A stretch of DNA of 64,000 nucleotides from Magnetococcales bacterium (GTDB lineage: Bacteria > Pseudomonadota > Magnetococcia > Magnetococcales > UBA8363): NCBI GenBank assembly GCA_015660855.1, contig JACSDG010000009.1:1-64000 (forward strand). The letters run 5' to 3'. Under the pieces are notes generated by a model. The model searched no databases, was not told where the DNA came from, and was given only the letters and a program-made list of their open reading frames with translations. The stretch's first letter is position 1; each line of letters begins with the position of its first letter. A program made the position numbers and the translations under genes. Positions 25,632 through 34,307 of this stretch are shown one piece after another.

Positions 25632-25651
25632 CCGGTATGATTTGGCGTGCT

Positions 25652-26080
25652 TTACGGCATGCGCCAAAGTGGCAGCCCGGTGGTGTCGTCCAGGATGCGC
25701 TGAAAGGCCGGTCCCTGGAAAACGTGGATGATGACCTCACAGGCGAAAATGATGGTTCCGGGAAAAAGATGTCCACCGTAGATACGGCCAGAAGCATCCG
25801 AAAAGGTGGCGTGGGCATGGATGAACGGCCTATCATCCTTGGTGGAAATGTTGCCAGTGAGTTGAACAATTTCCAAAGGCCGATCCAAATGAATGGTGTG
25901 GTAAACCTGCTGGCTTTGATCGTAGTAGCCCAGAGCCGCTTTTTGTACGGCACCAATGGCGGTAACCCGGCCCAGACGAATCTCCCTCTGTCGGCAAGCC
26001 TGATTCAAAGCTTCCAGAAGGTCTTCGCCATGGTTGAGACGGCCCATGAAATGATGCTGCGAACTGACTTCCTGCAACAT
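25652..26080 (-). CDS. PPC-domain (DUF296) DNA-binding-type protein
   Basis: This 142-residue single PPC/DUF296 domain has GRLNHGEDLLEALNQACRQREIRLGRVTAIGAV and the metal-site style motif PFIHAHATFSDASGRIYGGHLFPG. The same fold occurs in plant AHL proteins that bind AT-rich DNA, and in bacterial trimeric proteins of unknown role. It converges on the PPDK-like gene with a gap of about 20 bp. Confidence 0.85.
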   Translation of the reverse strand: MLQEVSSQHHFMGRLNHGEDLLEALNQACRQREIRLGRVTAIGAVQKAALGYYDQSQQVYHTIHLDRPLEIVQLTGNISTKDDRPFIHAHATFSDASGRIYGGHLFPGTIIFACEVIIHVFQGPAFQRILDDTTGLPLWRMP

Positions 26081-26257
26081 GACGGCTTCTCCACAAAAAA
26101 AAGTAATGTCAGGATGGATTGTCCTCGGATTGGTCGGCAGGGGCGGTGTTTCTTACTTTTTTAACAAACGCTAATATAAACCCTTGATTCCTGCCGGGTC
26201 AATTCGGATGATCGGGGGTGGGATGTGACGTTTGTAGCATTTATTGGAGCGAAGATC

Positions 26258-27493
26258 ATGAAAATCGGAATTAACGGCATGGGACGCATTGGTAAGTTGT
26301 CTTTATGGAACCATGTGGCCAAAAAATATTTTTCTGAAATTGTCGTCAATGTCGGTCGTGAAGTCGGACGGGGGTTGCCGGACCTGCTGCAAACAATCGA
26401 GAAGGACAGCACCTTTGGCCATATCGGGGTCTGGCTGCATGGCTATCGCGGCGGTCGGGTCATTGAAAACATGGATGAGGCGGCTGGAACTGCCACCATT
26501 GATGGTGTTTTGGTCCGGTTTTTACGCAGCCATCGCAATCCCAAGGATATTCAATGGCGGCAAAATGGGGTCTCGCTGGTGGTGGATTGCACCGGGGCTT
26601 TCATGGACCCCACCCTGGCTGCCAATACGGCGGGAGGTGCCCTGCGAGGTCATCTGGAAGCCGGAGCGGTCAAAGTGATCCTTTCGGCCCCCTTCAAAAT
26701 CAAGAGCAAAGGACAGCCTATCCCTGGGGATGCCCTGACTGTGGTATTGGGAATCAATGATGCCGATCTGAATCCCGGATCCCACAACATCATCTCCGGC
26801 GCATCCTGTACCACAACCTGTTTGGCCTTCATGATGAAGCCGTTGTTGGAACATTTTGGTGCCGGGCGAATATTGTCCGCATCCATGGTCACGGTACACG
26901 CCGCAACTCCGAGTCAAAAAGTGTTGGATTCGGTCCCCAAAGCGGGGGCGACCGATCTGCGCAAGACCCGTAGCGTCATGAACAACATTATCCTCACCAC
27001 CACCGGAGCTGCCAATACGTTGCGATTGGTGTTGCCGGAAATGGCCCACATCGGATTCATGGCCGAATCGGTGCGGATACCGACTTCCACCGGCTCGCTG
27101 ATTGTCCTCAACATCAATTTTCAATCGGAGAGTCGGGAAAATCCGATTGACCGCGAACACATTCTTGATATTTACCGCCGTGCCGCCCAGGGGCATTACA
27201 GTCCCTGGCTGGAGTATTCCGATGAGCAGAATGTATCCTCGGACATCATCGGTTATCCCCATAAGGCAGCCATCATCGAAGGCCAGGAAACCCATACCCG
27301 TACCGGTTTTGTAACCATTGATCCGCGTCGCCTTGAAGGGTTGGGGTCTGCGGCACGCAACGCGATCGGGACTGAAAAATTGGAGGTGCCTGTAACCCAG
27401 GCAACTATTTTTGGCTGGTATGACAATGAGTTGGGAAGTTATGCCCACCTTCTGGGGGAGTTGACCATGCGGATCGCCCAACAAATGGTGTAA
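26258..27493 (+). CDS. Divergent glyceraldehyde-3-phosphate dehydrogenase
   Basis: This 411-residue enzyme is longer than ordinary GAPDH (about 335). It has the NAD-binding KIGINGMGRIGK, catalytic Cys184 in SGASCTTTCLA (the usual CTTN has become CTTT), His214 in TVHAATPSQK, and FGWYDNELGSYAH. Extra sequence lies in the NAD domain and around residues 300-330. It probably oxidises glyceraldehyde-3-phosphate or another sugar-phosphate aldehyde. The altered Asn and insertions mean substrate or cofactor may differ. ATG 26258 is chosen at the start of the Rossmann strand. Confidence 0.85.
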   Translation: MKIGINGMGRIGKLSLWNHVAKKYFSEIVVNVGREVGRGLPDLLQTIEKDSTFGHIGVWLHGYRGGRVIENMDEAAGTATIDGVLVRFLRSHRNPKDIQWRQNGVSLVVDCTGAFMDPTLAANTAGGALRGHLEAGAVKVILSAPFKIKSKGQPIPGDALTVVLGINDADLNPGSHNIISGASCTTTCLAFMMKPLLEHFGAGRILSASMVTVHAATPSQKVLDSVPKAGATDLRKTRSVMNNIILTTTGAANTLRLVLPEMAHIGFMAESVRIPTSTGSLIVLNINFQSESRENPIDREHILDIYRRAAQGHYSPWLEYSDEQNVSSDIIGYPHKAAIIEGQETHTRTGFVTIDPRRLEGLGSAARNAIGTEKLEVPVTQATIFGWYDNELGSYAHLLGELTMRIAQQMV

Positions 27494-27566
27494 GTTCAGG
27501 CCATGCTTTCTAATGAGGCCTCCCTTCTCTAAAGTGGAATGCCGGAGTTGGTTGGGAAGAAAAAAA

Positions 27567-28220
27567 ATGTCGGACGAAGAAGAAAAAGCCAAAAAAATTC
27601 TTGCCATCATCCTCAGGGCGGATGGCAGCCTTCGGTATGATCGCATGACCCGGGAGCAGTTGGAAAATCTCCTGGATCAGGAAGTGCTGGAGGATTCGGG
27701 AATGGGGGAGGTTGTGGATTTGGCGGAGCAGGGAACCTTTCATCCATTGCTGGGTGCGTTGGGTTCCATCGGTCCCGATTTTTTTCCGCGTTCCACCCAG
27801 GCCATTTCCCGCACCCTGAAAACGCCGGCGATTGAAAACAGTCGCTTTGGCGTTCCTTTGGCCCGGGCATTACAACAGACTCTGTTCGACCTGGAAAACC
27901 GTCTCCCCAGCGTAATCCAGGCGCGGCGTCTGGTCAACGATGATGAAGGTAACGCCAAACTTCTTCAGGACATCATGGATTTGGAAACGTCGTGCCTGTG
28001 CGAACACGGGGATGAAAATGATCGTGAACAATGCCGCGCCAGATTTTGGAAACTGTGGGAATTTGCCTGGGCGCGACGTATTTTCGATCCTGACGATACG
28101 GTTATAGAAATCCTCGAAAAACTGTATGACGATAACCTGTTTTTGGAAAACCGTTCAGGAGGGCGGCGCACTTTGAGTCCACCGGGAGGCATGCGTGATC
28201 CCAGAATGGAAGATGGGTGA
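27567..28220 (+). CDS. Hypothetical acidic protein
   Basis: I do not recognise this 217-residue soluble protein. It opens with a charged helix (MSDEEEKAKKILAIILRADGSLRYDRMTREQLENLLDQEVLED) and later has a Cys-His segment (ETSCLCEHGDENDREQC) that might bind metal or form a disulfide. It follows the GAPDH-like gene by 73 bp in the same direction and may be co-transcribed. ATG 27567 is preferred over an upstream start at 27513. Confidence 0.65.
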   Translation: MSDEEEKAKKILAIILRADGSLRYDRMTREQLENLLDQEVLEDSGMGEVVDLAEQGTFHPLLGALGSIGPDFFPRSTQAISRTLKTPAIENSRFGVPLARALQQTLFDLENRLPSVIQARRLVNDDEGNAKLLQDIMDLETSCLCEHGDENDREQCRARFWKLWEFAWARRIFDPDDTVIEILEKLYDDNLFLENRSGGRRTLSPPGGMRDPRMEDG

Positions 28221-28254
28221 CGATTCCTTATAGAATCGAGACCTTATCATACCG

Positions 28255-28515
28255 TCACTGATCGCCCTCCTGCCCCAACGCGCGCTCGCTGCACTCGGCG
28301 TACACCTGCCAGGCGGCCAAGGGGAGGTCCACGAGCACATCATCCGCAACCCCTTCCAGTTGCTCTGGGTTAACCAAATCAACGGTCATGGCACCGCTGC
28401 CGTCCATGGCGGGGGCAAAGCGAATGATAAGTCCCGTGGGAACATGGGCAGCCGTTTTGGCAAAAAGATCGATCTTCCAGTCACCTTCATCCAGACAATT
28501 TTCGCTCACGGTCAC
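28255..28515 (-). CDS. Small hypothetical protein downstream of mucR
   Basis: This is an unrecognised protein of about 86 residues (DEGDWKIDLFAKTAAHVPTGLIIRFAPAMDG...LPLAAWQVYAEC). It begins 17 bp after the MucR-type gene and is probably in the same transcript. The start is GTG at 28515; a second GTG at 28509 is better spaced from the AAGG upstream, so the protein may be two residues shorter. Confidence 0.6.
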   Translation of the reverse strand: MTVSENCLDEGDWKIDLFAKTAAHVPTGLIIRFAPAMDGSGAMTVDLVNPEQLEGVADDVLVDLPLAAWQVYAECSERALGQEGDQ

Positions 28516-28532
28516 ACCCTTCTTTCGAGCAA

Positions 28533-28976
28533 TCAGGACGCTTGACGTTCACCAAGACGGGTCTCCTTGGCCAACTGCCGACGTTTTTCCGAATAGTCCG
28601 GAGCCACCATGGGAAAATTGGCGTCCAGACGAAAACGACGCCGATACGTATTGACATCCATGCCATGTGTCCGCGACAAATGACCCCTCAACGCCTTGAG
28701 TTCCTTGCCACAAATCAGGCAAATCACCGCATGCCTGGAAATGGCGACCGAAGGATCAACGAAAGGCCTGTCTTCCTCAACAATAACACTCCCCCTGACC
28801 TTGTCAATAACCTCCTCAACCGTTGGATCCCCTTTGTCCGATAACACCGACATACCCTCGGACAATTGCGACAAAGTCATGAAAACAGACCGAATCAGAT
28901 TGGAAATCTCGGTAGCCGGAATTTCGTTATTGGCTACATAAGCCTGAACAATCTCGGCTGTATATTTCAGATTCAT
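28533..28976 (-). CDS. MucR/Ros-family zinc-finger transcriptional regulator
   Basis: This 147-residue DNA-binding regulator has the family opening MNLKYTAEIVQAYVANNEIPATEISNLI. Its Cys2His2 finger is CLICGKELKALRGHLSRTHGMDVNTYRRRFRL. MucR/Ros proteins bind AT-rich promoters, often controlling surface polysaccharide, motility or cell-cycle genes, mainly in Alphaproteobacteria. The longer open frame upstream is discarded because it is made of repeat R7 sequence. The repeat ends about 41 bp before the start codon. Confidence 0.92.
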   Translation of the reverse strand: MNLKYTAEIVQAYVANNEIPATEISNLIRSVFMTLSQLSEGMSVLSDKGDPTVEEVIDKVRGSVIVEEDRPFVDPSVAISRHAVICLICGKELKALRGHLSRTHGMDVNTYRRRFRLDANFPMVAPDYSEKRRQLAKETRLGERQAS

Positions 28977-29017
28977 TACCGTTGCCCTTGCCAAATGACA
29001 ATATTTTTCTTGAACAT

Positions 29018-29194
29018 CATGCCCTGCAGGCAAAAAAACAAAATCAAAACCCTGGGGCTGCGCCCCTAGATCCCCCTTGGGGGGCAGTAAAATCAAAATC
29101 AAAATCAAAGTCAAAGTCAAAAGAAAAACCTTGGAGGCTCTGCCTCCAAACCTCCGCCGGGGGGGATGATCCCCCCCGGACCCCCGCAAAAATT
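29018..29194 (+). repeat. Composite GC-hairpin repeat, copy R7 (invades chemoreceptor 3' end)
   Basis: It starts with ATGCCCTGCAGGCA, then the CTGGGGCTGCGCCCCTAG variant, GGGGGGCAG and an expanded run of AAAATC/AAAGTC hexamers. A TTGGAGGCTCTGCCTCCAA hairpin and the G7/C7 palindrome follow. It ends at CCCCCGCAAAAATT, where the chemoreceptor reading frame begins. The AAACTTTG/CCGATACATA end is missing. Confidence 0.88.
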
Positions 29195-31909
29195 CAGCAG
29201 GGAAAGAAGATCAATGGCGACAGAAAAGTCCCCCTTTTCAAACTGGGAAACCACCTCAGAAAGCTGTGCGACAAGATCCCGATGGGATTGAACATGGGAT
29301 GCCAACTGGGGATACTGGTGCTGATGGAACAATTTTTCCTCACGGCTGAAATGAAACTGAGCATATTCACCCAGTTCCATGAGAAGATTGCGGACTGTAT
29401 GACCACTTTGCCCCTCAGCCATGACGGCATGGAGTTTGTTGGCCATATCCACCAACTTGCGATGATCGGCATCGATATCGCGCAACCCCAGGGTCAGGCG
29501 ATCATTCCAGGGGAAAAAAAGGTCTCCAGTCACCGGTTCCCCATCCTTGAAAAGATACAGGGCGTCAACATGCTTAAAAATTTCCCTCTGCTTTTCAAGA
29601 AAAACAGAAATTTCCGCCAAAGCGGCGGCGCAATCCATGCCTGCCATCCGCCCGGCCTGGACATACCATTCCCGGTGCAAAACCACAAGATTTTTAAAAA
29701 TCTCCTTCCGGGCCAAAGGGGAACCCGCCATCCGTTGTAACCAAGCCCCCAGAATCGTCGCCTCCGATGGGGGTATGGTTTTGCTGTCGACGGTAACACG
29801 ACCGGCAATGATTCCTTCCATAAGTCCCACGAGACCAATGGATTCCCTCTTGACGGACTTGATGTTGAAGATCGGTTCGCCAAAGTCGAGCTTAAGCTGG
29901 ACGGCATAGAGAGAATTGGTCAGATCCTGCAACACCTGGCCCATGCGATCAAACTGTTGCGCAGACAATTTCATTGAATTGGCGGTTATTCCGGCCTGCT
30001 GAACACTTTCCTTGACGGTGCGGGCAACATTTTCGGTATTTTGCATCGAGATCAGAATAGCATCGGCATGCTCGCGTACCGCATTGCTGTCGGAGGCGGT
30101 CGCCTGGGCGGCCGTGGCGACATCTTGGGCGGCGTTGGCCACTTCGGAAGTACCAATGGCGGCCTCGGATGCCGCCCGTGCCACATCCTGAGCGGCCACG
30201 TTGAGTTCCTGGGCGTTGCGGGTCACCTCGGCTGCGGCTGCGGAAACCTGTTGCATATCCTGGGCAATGGAATGGACAACATTGGCCTGTTCATCCACGG
30301 AAAGGTTGATTTCCAAATTGGTTCGGTTGATCCGTTCCATGGAAGAAACGATTTCCATATTGGCCCTGGCCACATCCCGGGTGTGGCCTTGAATCGTCTT
30401 GTTCTGGCGATGAATCATCTTGGTGGCGTCGGCGGTTTGGCGCGCCAGCTCTTTGACCTCATTGGCAACCACGGCAAAACCTTTACCGGCATCGCCAGCC
30501 CCGGCCGCCTCGATGGAAGCGTTGAGTGCCAACATGTTGGTCTGCTCGGCAATATCGGTAATCACTTCGACCACATGGCTGATCTCACGAGCCGACCGCG
30601 ACAGTTGATCCATCACCTCCTGGGTACTCTTGGCATGATTGAAAGCCTGCTGCGACTCCTTGCTGGCCATTTGACAACGCATGCGGATATCATTCAACGC
30701 TTCCGTCACCTCCAACACCGAAACGCTCACATTACGCACAGAAGCGTCCACACTTTCCAGATTTTGATTGACCCCACTGATATTGGCGGTAATCTCCTCG
30801 GCAGCGGCGGCCATCGTGGAAATGTTGACGCTGGTCTGCTCAACTCCTGCGGCAATACTGGTGACATTTTCCGATACTTGATGGGCAGCGATAGAAATAT
30901 TACGAATATTTTCAGTGGCTTGGCTAACGGCAACCATGACTCCGGAAATTTCTTGAAACAACACATCATTCTGACTGGAGACCGTACCCACCACCTCCTG
31001 GGACAAACGGGCATCGGTACCGATGACATGCCGCACCTGCACCAACTCCGAAGCGCAGGCGGTGATGCTCCCTGAATGCAGCGACATCATCGACATCAGC
31101 CGAGTCATGTTATCGGCCATGACATTAACCTTACCGCCTATTTCACCAAACTCATCCTGGATCCCCACAACCGGCACCCGTACAGTCATGTTGCCCTCGG
31201 ACAAAGCTCGCACCGCCGGCTCGATCCTCCCCAACGAACGCCCCAAACTCCGCACCAGCAGCCAGCCCAGAAGCGCGACCAAAACACCCACCAATATCAG
31301 TGCCATGGTCACGCCATTGCGAAAGCTGACAAAACGACCTTCGACCGCATCCAGGAGTTGAGTAACCAGGTCCAGACGCCCCTGTACGAACGGCCCCAAC
31401 ACTTCCTGCAATGCCAAAGCTTCCCGGTCAAAATCGGCCATGCGTTGGTTACCCTTTTCAGGCCCCCCATCAACATAGGCACTGGCCATGTTCTTTCCCT
31501 GGGCATAGTACGTCTGAAAACGACCACTCAACTGGTCCAAGGTCTCCTGGAGACGTGAATCATTCTGTTTGGCAATGCGCTGACGAAAAATTTGTAGGGT
31601 TTCCTGGAACAGGATGGCGCTCGTTTCGGCCTCCTGCCAACCTTTATCCAATCCATTCTGGCCTCGGGTAGCGGAAATGTCGGTCAAGGATTGCTGGACA
31701 TCAAGGATGCTTTTTTCCATTTTTTTGGCCAGGAAGGCCAGTTCCACCCCCTCATCCCGGATCATGGCCGTGGCCGACGACACATTGTGGCTGGCAACGA
31801 ACGCCCACAGGTTGATCCCCAGCAAAAACAACACCGGTACCAGCAGGGAAGAAACTATTCTGTCCCTGAACTTAATATTCATGTTCATCTTCATCTTGAA
31901 CTTACCCAT
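29117..31909 (-). CDS. Methyl-accepting chemotaxis protein with CZB-like and truncated hemerythrin domains
   Basis: This 930-residue chemoreceptor has TM1 (about 18-40), a four-helix periplasmic sensor, TM2 (about 199-220) and a HAMP domain. The signalling tip is [39 protein letters not shown]-like region ([11 protein letters not shown]...[11 protein letters not shown]) seems to lack most zinc ligands. It ends in a bacteriohemerythrin domain for O2/redox sensing: [41 protein letters not shown]. After AIDLLSLL the frame enters the repeat ([25 protein letters not shown]), so the last helix with the expected His and Asp iron ligands is missing. Confidence 0.9.
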   Translation of the reverse strand: MGKFKMKMNMNIKFRDRIVSSLLVPVLFLLGINLWAFVASHNVSSATAMIRDEGVELAFLAKKMEKSILDVQQSLTDISATRGQNGLDKGWQEAETSAILFQETLQIFRQRIAKQNDSRLQETLDQLSGRFQTYYAQGKNMASAYVDGGPEKGNQRMADFDREALALQEVLGPFVQGRLDLVTQLLDAVEGRFVSFRNGVTMALILVGVLVALLGWLLVRSLGRSLGRIEPAVRALSEGNMTVRVPVVGIQDEFGEIGGKVNVMADNMTRLMSMMSLHSGSITACASELVQVRHVIGTDARLSQEVVGTVSSQNDVLFQEISGVMVAVSQATENIRNISIAAHQVSENVTSIAAGVEQTSVNISTMAAAAEEITANISGVNQNLESVDASVRNVSVSVLEVTEALNDIRMRCQMASKESQQAFNHAKSTQEVMDQLSRSAREISHVVEVITDIAEQTNMLALNASIEAAGAGDAGKGFAVVANEVKELARQTADATKMIHRQNKTIQGHTRDVARANMEIVSSMERINRTNLEINLSVDEQANVVHSIAQDMQQVSAAAAEVTRNAQELNVAAQDVARAASEAAIGTSEVANAAQDVATAAQATASDSNAVREHADAILISMQNTENVARTVKESVQQAGITANSMKLSAQQFDRMGQVLQDLTNSLYAVQLKLDFGEPIFNIKSVKRESIGLVGLMEGIIAGRVTVDSKTIPPSEATILGAWLQRMAGSPLARKEIFKNLVVLHREWYVQAGRMAGMDCAAALAEISVFLEKQREIFKHVDALYLFKDGEPVTGDLFFPWNDRLTLGLRDIDADHRKLVDMANKLHAVMAEGQSGHTVRNLLMELGEYAQFHFSREEKLFHQHQYPQLASHVQSHRDLVAQLSEVVSQFEKGDFSVAIDLLSLLNFCGGPGGIIPPGGGLEAEPPRFFF

Positions 31910-31967
31910 ACCCCGATTGACTGGAGGTTACCTGGACCGAAAAAAACGAAATCCCGGTTCCAAAGTG

Positions 31968-32660
31968 TCACCCATCCCGCATCCCAAACAAAGAACTTCC
32001 AACGCGCACCATGGTAGCCCCCTCCTCAATGGCCACCTCAAAATCATGACTCATCCCCATGGAAAGCGTATCCATGGACACCCCCTCGATGGCCAATGCA
32101 CCCATGGATCGTGCCAATTCCGCCAATTCACGAAAAAAAGGCCGCGCTTCTTGGGGGTCTTCGGTAAAGGGAGGGACGGTCATCAAACCTTGCACCGAAA
32201 GGTGCGACAACCGGGCAACTTCCAGCAAAGTTTTTTCCAAATCCCTGGAGGCCAATCCCGATTTTTGCGTTTCCCCGCCGACGTTGACCTGGAGCAGAAT
32301 GGGCATGATTTTATCCGGTGGCATACGACGGTCAATTTCCCGCGCCAACTCCACCGAATCGACACTTTGAATCATCTGAAACAGTTGGACGGCCATCTTG
32401 ACTTTGTTACGCTGCAACGGCCCGATCAAATGCCACTGCAAACCGGATTGCCGGACCAGAGATATTTTGTCCCTTGCCTCTTGCACACGATTTTCGCCAA
32501 AGATGTGCTGACCGGCCATGGCGACCTGGTCCACAACCGCTGCCGATTGCGTTTTCGATACCGCCAACAGCCGTACCGACTCAGGCCGGCGTCCCACACG
32601 CAAGCACGCCCCGGCCATGGATTCGCGGACAGCCGCAAGAGAAGAAACAAAAGAATTCAT
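31968..32660 (-). CDS. YggS/PLPBP pyridoxal-phosphate homeostasis protein
   Basis: This 230-residue single-domain PLP-binding TIM-barrel protein has the Schiff-base Lys in VRLLAVSKTQ, then GENRVQEA, HLIGPLQRNKV and the phosphate site MVRVGSSLFG. PLPBP proteins buffer cellular PLP and have no known catalysis. ATG 32660 matches the family start. The chemoreceptor gene follows 58 bp downstream in the same direction. Confidence 0.94.
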   Translation of the reverse strand: MNSFVSSLAAVRESMAGACLRVGRRPESVRLLAVSKTQSAAVVDQVAMAGQHIFGENRVQEARDKISLVRQSGLQWHLIGPLQRNKVKMAVQLFQMIQSVDSVELAREIDRRMPPDKIMPILLQVNVGGETQKSGLASRDLEKTLLEVARLSHLSVQGLMTVPPFTEDPQEARPFFRELAELARSMGALAIEGVSMDTLSMGMSHDFEVAIEEGATMVRVGSSLFGMRDG

Positions 32661-32785
32661 ACCCCACCGTGACACACCGTTCAGATTTCCCCCAAAATCA
32701 GGCTCGACTCGCCACAGCATACACCCACTGCGCCATAACGAGCCACCAAAAAGGGTACCAATACGACACCGGCAACTGATTTTGA

Positions 32786-32799
32786 TTGATTTTTATCAA
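32786..32799. promoter_or_regulatory. Putative FNR/ANR box upstream of the BI-1 gene
   Basis: TTGATTTTTATCAA is an exact match to the TTGAT-N4-ATCAA consensus. A possible -10 hexamer TAAGAT lies at 32826-32831, placing the box centre near -45 from the predicted start. That is consistent with FNR-type activation of the BI-1 gene under low oxygen. Confidence 0.5.
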
Positions 32800-32930
32800 A
32801 AACATGGGTAGGATGGCAGGTTCGTTAAGATATTGTTAATGGACGATCCGTCCAAAGACCCTTGAACAATAGCAGTCCTGACAGACCCAATTTTCAACCT
32901 AACCAAATGGATGGACAAGGAGTTTCAATC

Positions 32931-33623
32931 GTGAACGATAACCGCCGATTTCCACTTTCAACGGGTTCCCAAACAGCCGCAGATACCCGACAAAGCGGCT
33001 TGATCATCGACGGTAATGCCGTCGCCTACATCAAACAGGTCTACGCCCTGCTGGCAGCGAGCCTCATCGTCTCTGTCGCCGCCGGTTATGTAGGAATGAC
33101 CCTCCCCTTCGCCCGCGAACATCCCATTATTCTCATGGTCATCATGTTCGGGGCACTGTTTCTGGCCATGAAGGTGCAAAACACTGCAACCCTGTTCCTG
33201 TTTACCGGCATCTCCGGATTGAGCCTCGGACCGGTCATCGCCGTCTATGTCGGGGCCGGCATGTCGCATATCGTCGGACAGGCCGCATTCCTCACCGGCG
33301 TCATCTTCGTCGGCTTGAGCTTCTACGCCATGACCACCAAAAAAGATTTCTCCGTCATGGGTGGCATGCTGTTCGCGGGCCTGATTGTCGTCGTCGTGGG
33401 CGGCCTCGTCAACCTGTTCCTGCACTCCTCCGCCGTCGCCTTTGCCATTTCCGCCGTGGGTGCGTTGGTGTTCTCCGGCTTCATCCTCTATGAAACCCAA
33501 CGCCTGAAAATGGAACCCTGGGCCATCTCTCCCTCGGTTGCGGCACTGAGCATGTACCTCAACGTCGTCAACCTTTTTACCACCCTGCTGCAAATCCTGG
33601 GCATCTTTGGCAAAGACGACTAA
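32931..33623 (+). CDS. Bax inhibitor-1/YccA family membrane protein
   Basis: This protein of about 230 residues has seven hydrophobic segments and the BI-1 layout (YIKQVYALLAASLIVSVAAGYVGM, GPVIAVYVG, FSGFILYETQRL). BI-1 proteins are pH-gated Ca2+ leak channels or, in bacteria such as YccA, regulators of the FtsH protease. GTG at 32931 is chosen because AAGGAG ends 8 nt upstream; ATG 32907 and TTG 32862 lie before that site. The next rightward gene overlaps its 3' end. Confidence 0.9.
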   Translation: MNDNRRFPLSTGSQTAADTRQSGLIIDGNAVAYIKQVYALLAASLIVSVAAGYVGMTLPFAREHPIILMVIMFGALFLAMKVQNTATLFLFTGISGLSLGPVIAVYVGAGMSHIVGQAAFLTGVIFVGLSFYAMTTKKDFSVMGGMLFAGLIVVVVGGLVNLFLHSSAVAFAISAVGALVFSGFILYETQRLKMEPWAISPSVAALSMYLNVVNLFTTLLQILGIFGKDD

Positions 33624-34257
33624 AACACCTTCCGATCCTTCAGGGGGAGCGTACGCTCCCCCCGCATCGGGGGTCTTCATCCACCCGCCGGAAAATATCG
33701 CCTCTGGCGGATCGGCGGTTAATACCTTTCTGCGACTCCAGCAAGCCACTGCCCGCCTGACCGCAACGGGATGGACACCGCAGACCGGCCCGGCCCTGGT
33801 TGTCCTGGGGGCGGAGCAGCGTCTCTTCGGACTGGGCCAGGGGTTTCCCCCCGAAGGTTGGCCTGTCTCCACCGGCCTTGCCGGATTCGGCAACGAGGCC
33901 AACAGTGGCCGAACCCCCACCGGGCACCATCGTGTCTGCGCCTGCATCGGCGGCGAAGCTCCCCTGGGCATGGTGTTCAAAAGCCGCGTGCCCACCGGCG
34001 AAATCATCGCCTCCACCACCCAACTAGGCCTGGATTGCATCACCACCAGAATCCTTTGGCTGGAAGGTTTGGAAGAAGGGATCAACCGAGGGCCTGGAAT
34101 AGACAGCCGGGAACGCTATATCTACATCCACGGTACCCCCTATACCCACCAACTGGGGCAACCTGTTTCGGCGGGCTGTGTACGCATGGACAACCGTGCT
34201 ATCATCACCCTGTTCGATCAAGTTCCCATCCTTACCCCGGTGTATATTTTCCCCTGA
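33607..34257 (+). CDS. L,D-transpeptidase (YkuD) family protein
   Basis: The catalytic motif YIHGTPYTHQLGQPVSAGCVRM carries the conserved His and the Ser-x-Gly-Cys-x-Arg centre of YkuD L,D-transpeptidases, which crosslink peptidoglycan or attach lipoproteins. The 216-residue open frame begins at TTG 33607, overlapping BI-1 by 17 nt. No good ribosome site or signal peptide is seen, and a 20-nt perfect palindrome (33643-33662) lies in its first codons. The true start is therefore uncertain, and a non-exported or muropeptide-recycling role is possible. Confidence 0.8.
   Translation: MAKTTKTPSDPSGGAYAPPASGVFIHPPENIASGGSAVNTFLRLQQATARLTATGWTPQTGPALVVLGAEQRLFGLGQGFPPEGWPVSTGLAGFGNEANSGRTPTGHHRVCACIGGEAPLGMVFKSRVPTGEIIASTTQLGLDCITTRILWLEGLEEGINRGPGIDSRERYIYIHGTPYTHQLGQPVSAGCVRMDNRAIITLFDQVPILTPVYIFP
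33643..33662. promoter_or_regulatory. Perfect 20-nt palindrome at the BI-1/L,D-transpeptidase junction
   Basis: GGGGGAGCGTACGCTCCCCC is fully self-complementary and lies 20 nt after the BI-1 stop. It could be a 3' hairpin that stabilises or ends the BI-1 transcript, or a binding site. There is no T-run. Confidence 0.4.
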
Positions 34258-34307
34258 CTTTGCCCAACCAACAACCTTTGGAAAGGTCGGAAAAGACCAA
34301 CCCATTC

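Noticed and set aside
28977..29189. N-terminal extension of the MucR-type gene
   Set aside because: The extension is a translation of repeat R7, and the family start is the later ATG at 28976 followed by the conserved opening.
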